This document shows, piece after piece, positions 60,547-64,000 of a stretch of DNA of 64,000 nt. Source of the DNA: an uncultured Oscillospiraceae bacterium (GTDB lineage: Bacteria > Bacillota > Clostridia > Oscillospirales > Acutalibacteraceae); assembly GCA_905193225.1 (NCBI GenBank), contig CAJJNV010000008.1:1-64000 (forward strand), written 5' to 3'. The translations under genes and the position numbers were made by a program. Within the stretch, counting starts at the first letter, position 1. Each line of letters begins with the position of its first letter. The notes under the pieces were generated by a model that saw only the letters and a list, made by a program, of their open reading frames with translations, searched no databases and was not told the DNA's origin.

Positions 60547-62583
60547 ATGGAAAAAATCATTAACATTGTCATCGACGGAAAGGCCGTTTGCGCAAAGGAA
60601 GGCCAGACCGTTTTAAAGGCGGCGGCCGATGCCGGAATAGAGATTCCCACCCTTTGTCAGAACGAAACGGTCAAGGTATACGGTGCCTGCGGACTGTGCG
60701 TTGTGGAGGCCGAAGGAATTCCAAAACTGTTGCGTGCCTGCTCGGCAAAGGTCAGCGAGGGAATGGTCATTCACACCCACTCAAAGCGGGTCGACCAGTC
60801 CCGCAAGATAGCTCTCGAGCTGCTTATGAGCGATCACGAGGGCGATTGCATAGGCCCCTGTTCTCTCAACTGTCCGGCCCACACCGATTGCCAGGAATAT
60901 GTCAAACAAATAGCCCTCGGCAACGACAAAAAGGCGGTTGAGGTCATCAAGGAAAGAATACCCCTTCCCCGCTCCATCGGCAGAGTATGTCCCCATCCCT
61001 GTGAGACCGCCTGCCGCAGAAAAAATGTTGAGCAGCCCATTTCCATATGCTCACTTAAAGCCTTTGCGGCCGACAAAAACAAAAATTCAGACGACCGCTT
61101 TATCCCCGAGATCAGCGCCCCCACGGGAAAGACGGTGGGAATTATCGGAGGAGGCCCCGGAGGACTTACCGCCGCATATTTCCTTGCGCTGAAAGGCCAT
61201 AAGGTAACAGTTTACGATATGATGCCAAGAATGGGTGGAATGCTCCGTTACGGAATTCCCGAATACCGTCTGCCCAAGGCCGTTTTAGACTCCGAAATCG
61301 CCGACATTGCCTCTCTCGGAGTGGAATTTAAAAACAACTTTAAAATCGGAAAAGACGCGAGCTTTGAAGATATAAAATCGCAGCACAACGCCGTTATTGT
61401 CGCCATCGGAGCCTGGAAGAGCATGGGACTCAGATGCGGTGGAGCAGAACTTTCGGGAGTTTACGGAGGAATTGATTTCCTTGAAGCGGTAGCCCTTAAA
61501 AAGGCTCCCGAAATCGGCAAAAGCGTGGCTGTGATCGGCGGAGGAAACACCGCAATGGACGCCTGCCGCACGGCGGTACGACTGGGCGCAGAAAAGGTAT
61601 ACGTTGTATACCGCCGCACCCGTGCCGAAATGCCGGCCGAGGACATTGAAATCGAGGAAGCAATGGAAGAGGGCGTGGAATTTAAATTTCTCACAAATCC
61701 CGATACCATTTTGGGCGAAAACGGCCGTGTTTCCGGTATCAAGCTTCAGGTTATGGAGCTTGGCGAGCCTGACGAAAGCGGACGCCGCTCCCCTGTTGCG
61801 GTTGAAGGCAAGTTTGAACAGATAAGTGTTGATTCGGTCATCTCGGCTCTCGGCCAGCGCATAAGTGCCGAAGGCTTTGAAGAAATCGAAAAGAACGTCA
61901 AAGGCAACATTGCCGCCGACGAAGGCACATATAAGACCAATCTCGACGGCGTTTTTGCCGTGGGCGACGCCACAAACAAGGGTGCATTTATCGCTATCGA
62001 CGCCATCGGCGAGGCAGGACGGTGCGCCGTAATCTGCGATGCCTTCCTTCACGGTGTTGATGTTTATTACAAAAAGCCCTTCGTTTCCGAGCGCAAGGCA
62101 GAGGACATCGATTTTTCGGAATATAAAAAAGCTCCCCGCGCCAAAATGCCCACAAGACCCGCAAACGAACGCAAAAAGGATTTCGGCGAAGTGGCACTGG
62201 GCTTTTCGGACGAGCAGGCAAGAGAGGAAGCAAAGCGCTGTCTCGAATGCGGATGCCACGATTACGGTCACTGCAAGCTAATTAAATATGCAAACGATTA
62301 TCCCATAAGTCCCGCAAGACTGGGTGAAGAGAAGCATCCCTGTTTTGTCGAACACCGCCTTAATGTTATCGAGCGCAATCAGGGAAAATGCATTCTTTGC
62401 GGACTTTGCGTGAGAATATGTGATGAGGTTGCAAAGCAGGGCATTCTCGGACTTGTCGGACGCGGATTTACAACCGTTATTAAGCCCGAGTTCAACAAAC
62501 CCGAAACCATAGCCATCTGCGCTTCCTGCAAAAAGTGCGCCGAAGGCTGTCCCACAGGCGCCCTTAAAATAATCAAAAAGTAA
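60547..62583 (+). CDS. NfnB-like FAD/NADPH oxidoreductase with N-terminal [2Fe-2S] and C-terminal [4Fe-4S] domains (StnB-type)
   Basis: This 678-residue protein has three parts. The first is a NuoG/HydA-like N-terminus with a plant-type [2Fe-2S] site (TLCQ, YGACGLCVVEA, RACS; about 36-69) and a Cys-rich GDCIGPCSLNCP segment near 100. The second is a glutamate synthase small subunit/NfnB-like core with two Rossmann motifs (VGIIGGGPGGLTAA near 198, VAVIGGGNTAMDACR near 325). The third is a C-terminal dicluster (CILCGLCVRICDE and CASCKKCAEGCP). There is no H-cluster. This fusion is what distinguishes StnB from NfnB. GGAGG precedes ATG 60547; the upstream extension to 60481 lies inside the previous gene. 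Confidence 0.9.
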   Translation: MEKIINIVIDGKAVCAKEGQTVLKAAADAGIEIPTLCQNETVKVYGACGLCVVEAEGIPKLLRACSAKVSEGMVIHTHSKRVDQSRKIALELLMSDHEGDCIGPCSLNCPAHTDCQEYVKQIALGNDKKAVEVIKERIPLPRSIGRVCPHPCETACRRKNVEQPISICSLKAFAADKNKNSDDRFIPEISAPTGKTVGIIGGGPGGLTAAYFLALKGHKVTVYDMMPRMGGMLRYGIPEYRLPKAVLDSEIADIASLGVEFKNNFKIGKDASFEDIKSQHNAVIVAIGAWKSMGLRCGGAELSGVYGGIDFLEAVALKKAPEIGKSVAVIGGGNTAMDACRTAVRLGAEKVYVVYRRTRAEMPAEDIEIEEAMEEGVEFKFLTNPDTILGENGRVSGIKLQVMELGEPDESGRRSPVAVEGKFEQISVDSVISALGQRISAEGFEEIEKNVKGNIAADEGTYKTNLDGVFAVGDATNKGAFIAIDAIGEAGRCAVICDAFLHGVDVYYKKPFVSERKAEDIDFSEYKKAPRAKMPTRPANERKKDFGEVALGFSDEQAREEAKRCLECGCHDYGHCKLIKYANDYPISPARLGEEKHPCFVEHRLNVIERNQGKCILCGLCVRICDEVAKQGILGLVGRGFTTVIKPEFNKPETIAICASCKKCAEGCPTGALKIIKK

Positions 62584-62625
62584 CCGGGTATTTAAAGGCA
62601 CTTCATAAATTCAATAAAAGATTAT

Positions 62626-62659
62626 GCGGTCGTAAAATTTCTCGGCCGCTTTTCTTTTG
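62626..62659 (+). terminator. Terminator of the Stn-like operon
   Basis: GCGGTCG pairs with CGGCCGC (one wobble) and is followed by TTTTCTTTT. The rest of 62660-62840 is T-rich without a gene. Confidence 0.7.
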
Positions 62660-62844
62660 CGGGTCTGCCGATTACCTTTGCCGGTTGATTTTTTTATACT
62701 TGCTGCGCTTCTTTTTATCCCACTTTTTCCCTTTATAACCGTCTATCTGTTTTTGAAACCTCTTTTCATTTCCTAAACTTTTTTTGTTTCTAAAACCTTT
62801 TTTCCGCTTTGAAACGCTTGCCTTTTTCTTCCGACAAAAAACAC

Positions 62845-62873
62845 TTGTAATTCTTTTACGGTTATTGTATAAT
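62845..62873 (+). promoter_or_regulatory. Promoter of the acyltransferase-like gene
   Basis: TTGTAA (62845-62850) and TATAAT (62868-62873) are separated by 17 bases, 41 bp before the start codon. Confidence 0.75.
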
Positions 62874-62914
62874 TTATTTTGTCGAATTATGTGCCGTAAA
62901 GGAGGTCTGTAATC

Positions 62915-63877
62915 GTGAACAAAACAATCGACAGTTTTGAGGAGACAAAAACCGAAGAAATATCGGCTGACGCTCCGAAGGTTTCACTTGCAGAAAAGCC
63001 AAAGCGCAAACGCCGCTTCGGCGACCGATACGACGGTTATCGCGTTAAAAAGCTGGACACCCAGTTCTGGATCGTTCCAAACATTATGAGAACCAGAACC
63101 GACAGTCAGGTCTTTTTTAACGAGGTCATAGGGGTCGGAGAGCTCGACCGCTATATCCACAAAAAGCGTGAAGGTGAAATTCCCAATCTTCGTATGATAC
63201 ACGTTATCATTGCCGCCACCATCCGCCTTTTTGCCGAACGCCCGAGACTTAACCGTTTTATCGCAGGAAAAAAGATTTTTGCCCATAACAACATCCGCCT
63301 GTCAATGTCCATCAAGCGGTCGATGACCGACGACGGCGAGGAGACCGAGATTCTTCCGGTATTTGAACCGACCGACACGCTTTATGACGTTGTCAGAAAA
63401 TTCGAGGACGCCCTTTCCGAAAGCATTGAGGAAGCAACCAAACAAAACAACAACACAGACAAGGTGGCCGGCGCTTTAAGCCACATTCCCACCTGGCTCA
63501 AAAGTTTTGTGGTTTTTGCCATCCGCAATCTCGACAAGATCGGTCTTATGCCCAAGATGATATACCACGCAAGTCCCTTCCATTCCAGCGTTTTCATCAC
63601 CGATGTAGGCAGCCTTGGTATCGACTCGATCTATCATCATCTTTACGAATTCGGAACCACATCCTGCTTTATTGCAATGGGCAAAAAGCAGTTTGTTCCA
63701 TTCGTCCGTCCCGACGGAACCCTCGGACAGCGAAAGATTATAAACTTCCGCTTTGTACTCGACGAACGCATTTGCGACGGATATTATTACGCCGCATCAA
63801 TCAAGAAATTCCGTCGGTACATAAAGCATCCCGAGCTTCTTGAACTGCCCCCCGAGAACCTTCCCGACGAGATATAA
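62915..63877 (+). CDS. Stand-alone 2-oxoacid dehydrogenase acyltransferase (E2)-fold protein
   Basis: This 320-residue protein has a charged N-terminus (about 1-40) and then the chloramphenicol acetyltransferase-like fold of E2 catalytic domains, with FHSSVFITDVGSLGIDSIYH (about 226-245) and a C-terminal FVLDERICDGYYYA (about 281-294). It has no lipoyl or E1/E3-binding domain and no other dehydrogenase genes nearby. The catalytic HxxxDG motif reads ERICDG, so the histidine is replaced. It may act on another acyl acceptor or be non-catalytic. The start is GTG with GGAGG upstream. It is monocistronic, with its own promoter and terminator. Confidence 0.78.
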   Translation: MNKTIDSFEETKTEEISADAPKVSLAEKPKRKRRFGDRYDGYRVKKLDTQFWIVPNIMRTRTDSQVFFNEVIGVGELDRYIHKKREGEIPNLRMIHVIIAATIRLFAERPRLNRFIAGKKIFAHNNIRLSMSIKRSMTDDGEETEILPVFEPTDTLYDVVRKFEDALSESIEEATKQNNNTDKVAGALSHIPTWLKSFVVFAIRNLDKIGLMPKMIYHASPFHSSVFITDVGSLGIDSIYHHLYEFGTTSCFIAMGKKQFVPFVRPDGTLGQRKIINFRFVLDERICDGYYYAASIKKFRRYIKHPELLELPPENLPDEI

Positions 63878-63943
63878 GCCCGTCGCAGTAATTTAAGCAA
63901 ATCTAAAAAGGTAAATTTCTTAAAAGAAATTAAAAACAACCAA

Positions 63944-63976
63944 CGGATATGAAAAATCATATCCGTTTTTTTCCGA
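63944..63976 (+). terminator. Terminator of the acyltransferase-like gene
   Basis: ACGGATATG pairs with CATATCCGT and is followed by TTTTTTT. Confidence 0.88.
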
Positions 63977-64000
63977 AATAAGGAAAGGCTTTTGTCGATA

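Overview
The window looks like a chromosomal segment of a strictly anaerobic, polysaccharide-degrading member of the Clostridia, most likely Oscillospiraceae/Ruminococcaceae. The basis is [FeFe] hydrogenases with a Rex-type regulator, three dockerin-tagged secreted proteins, a Gram-positive division and cell-wall cluster with a meso-DAP type MurE, a threonyl T-box leader and a CsoR-regulated copper pump. No rRNA, tRNA, phage, transposase or CRISPR array is visible. The species assignment is inference.

Layout. 1-2.1 kb: an intergenic repeat, an ECF vitamin-uptake S component behind a structured leader, and a DUF436 protein. 2.2-9.2 kb (minus strand): a redox-sensing block of rex, a small-molecule kinase, two thioredoxin-like [2Fe-2S] proteins, a PAS-containing sensory [FeFe] hydrogenase, a SpoIIE-type phosphatase and a second [FeFe] hydrogenase. 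A palindrome matching a Rex operator lies between rex and manA. 9.7-16.2 kb: manA, an amidohydrolase and two tandem paralogous SGNH/CE2-like esterases ending in dockerins. 16.9-25.2 kb: a DUF4830 protein, HPr, RimM-TrmD and a TetR-MMPL-secreted partner cluster. 25.3-38.4 kb: the division and cell-wall cluster mraZ-rsmH-ftsL-PBP-murE-mraY-ftsW-murG-murA-ftsQ-ftsZ, without murD, murF, murC, murB or ftsA. 39.0-43.5 kb: a 1,495-residue modular dockerin protein. 43.7-49.7 kb: a YlbJ-like membrane protein and the tightly overlapped thrS-yqeG-nfo-pepP operon behind a T-box. 49.9-52.9 kb: an OPA-type transporter with a DeoR regulator, TrmO and a 54-residue protein. 53.0-56.0 kb: csoR and a copper ATPase carrying an extra C-terminal metal-binding domain. 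56.2-58.1 kb: an O-antigen ligase-like polymerase. 58.3-62.6 kb: a three-gene NuoE/NuoF/NfnB-like operon that fits an electron-bifurcating transhydrogenase of the Sporomusa (Stn) type. 62.9-63.9 kb: a stand-alone acyltransferase-fold protein.

How the genes work together. Redox balance is the main theme. The sensory hydrogenase block and Rex would read H2/ferredoxin and NADH/NAD status, and the Stn-like complex would exchange electrons between NADH, NADPH and ferredoxin. The dockerin proteins and manA point to extracellular glycan breakdown feeding sugar metabolism.

The most unusual signal outside the genes is a family of four intergenic elements of about 120-145 bp (positions 260, 7619, 16467 and 19616). 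Their arms differ in sequence but keep base pairing, in a four-arm cloverleaf-like layout, and they occur in both orientations. A second feature worth attention is an in-frame internal ribosome binding site and ATG inside copA that could release a free CopZ-like copper chaperone.
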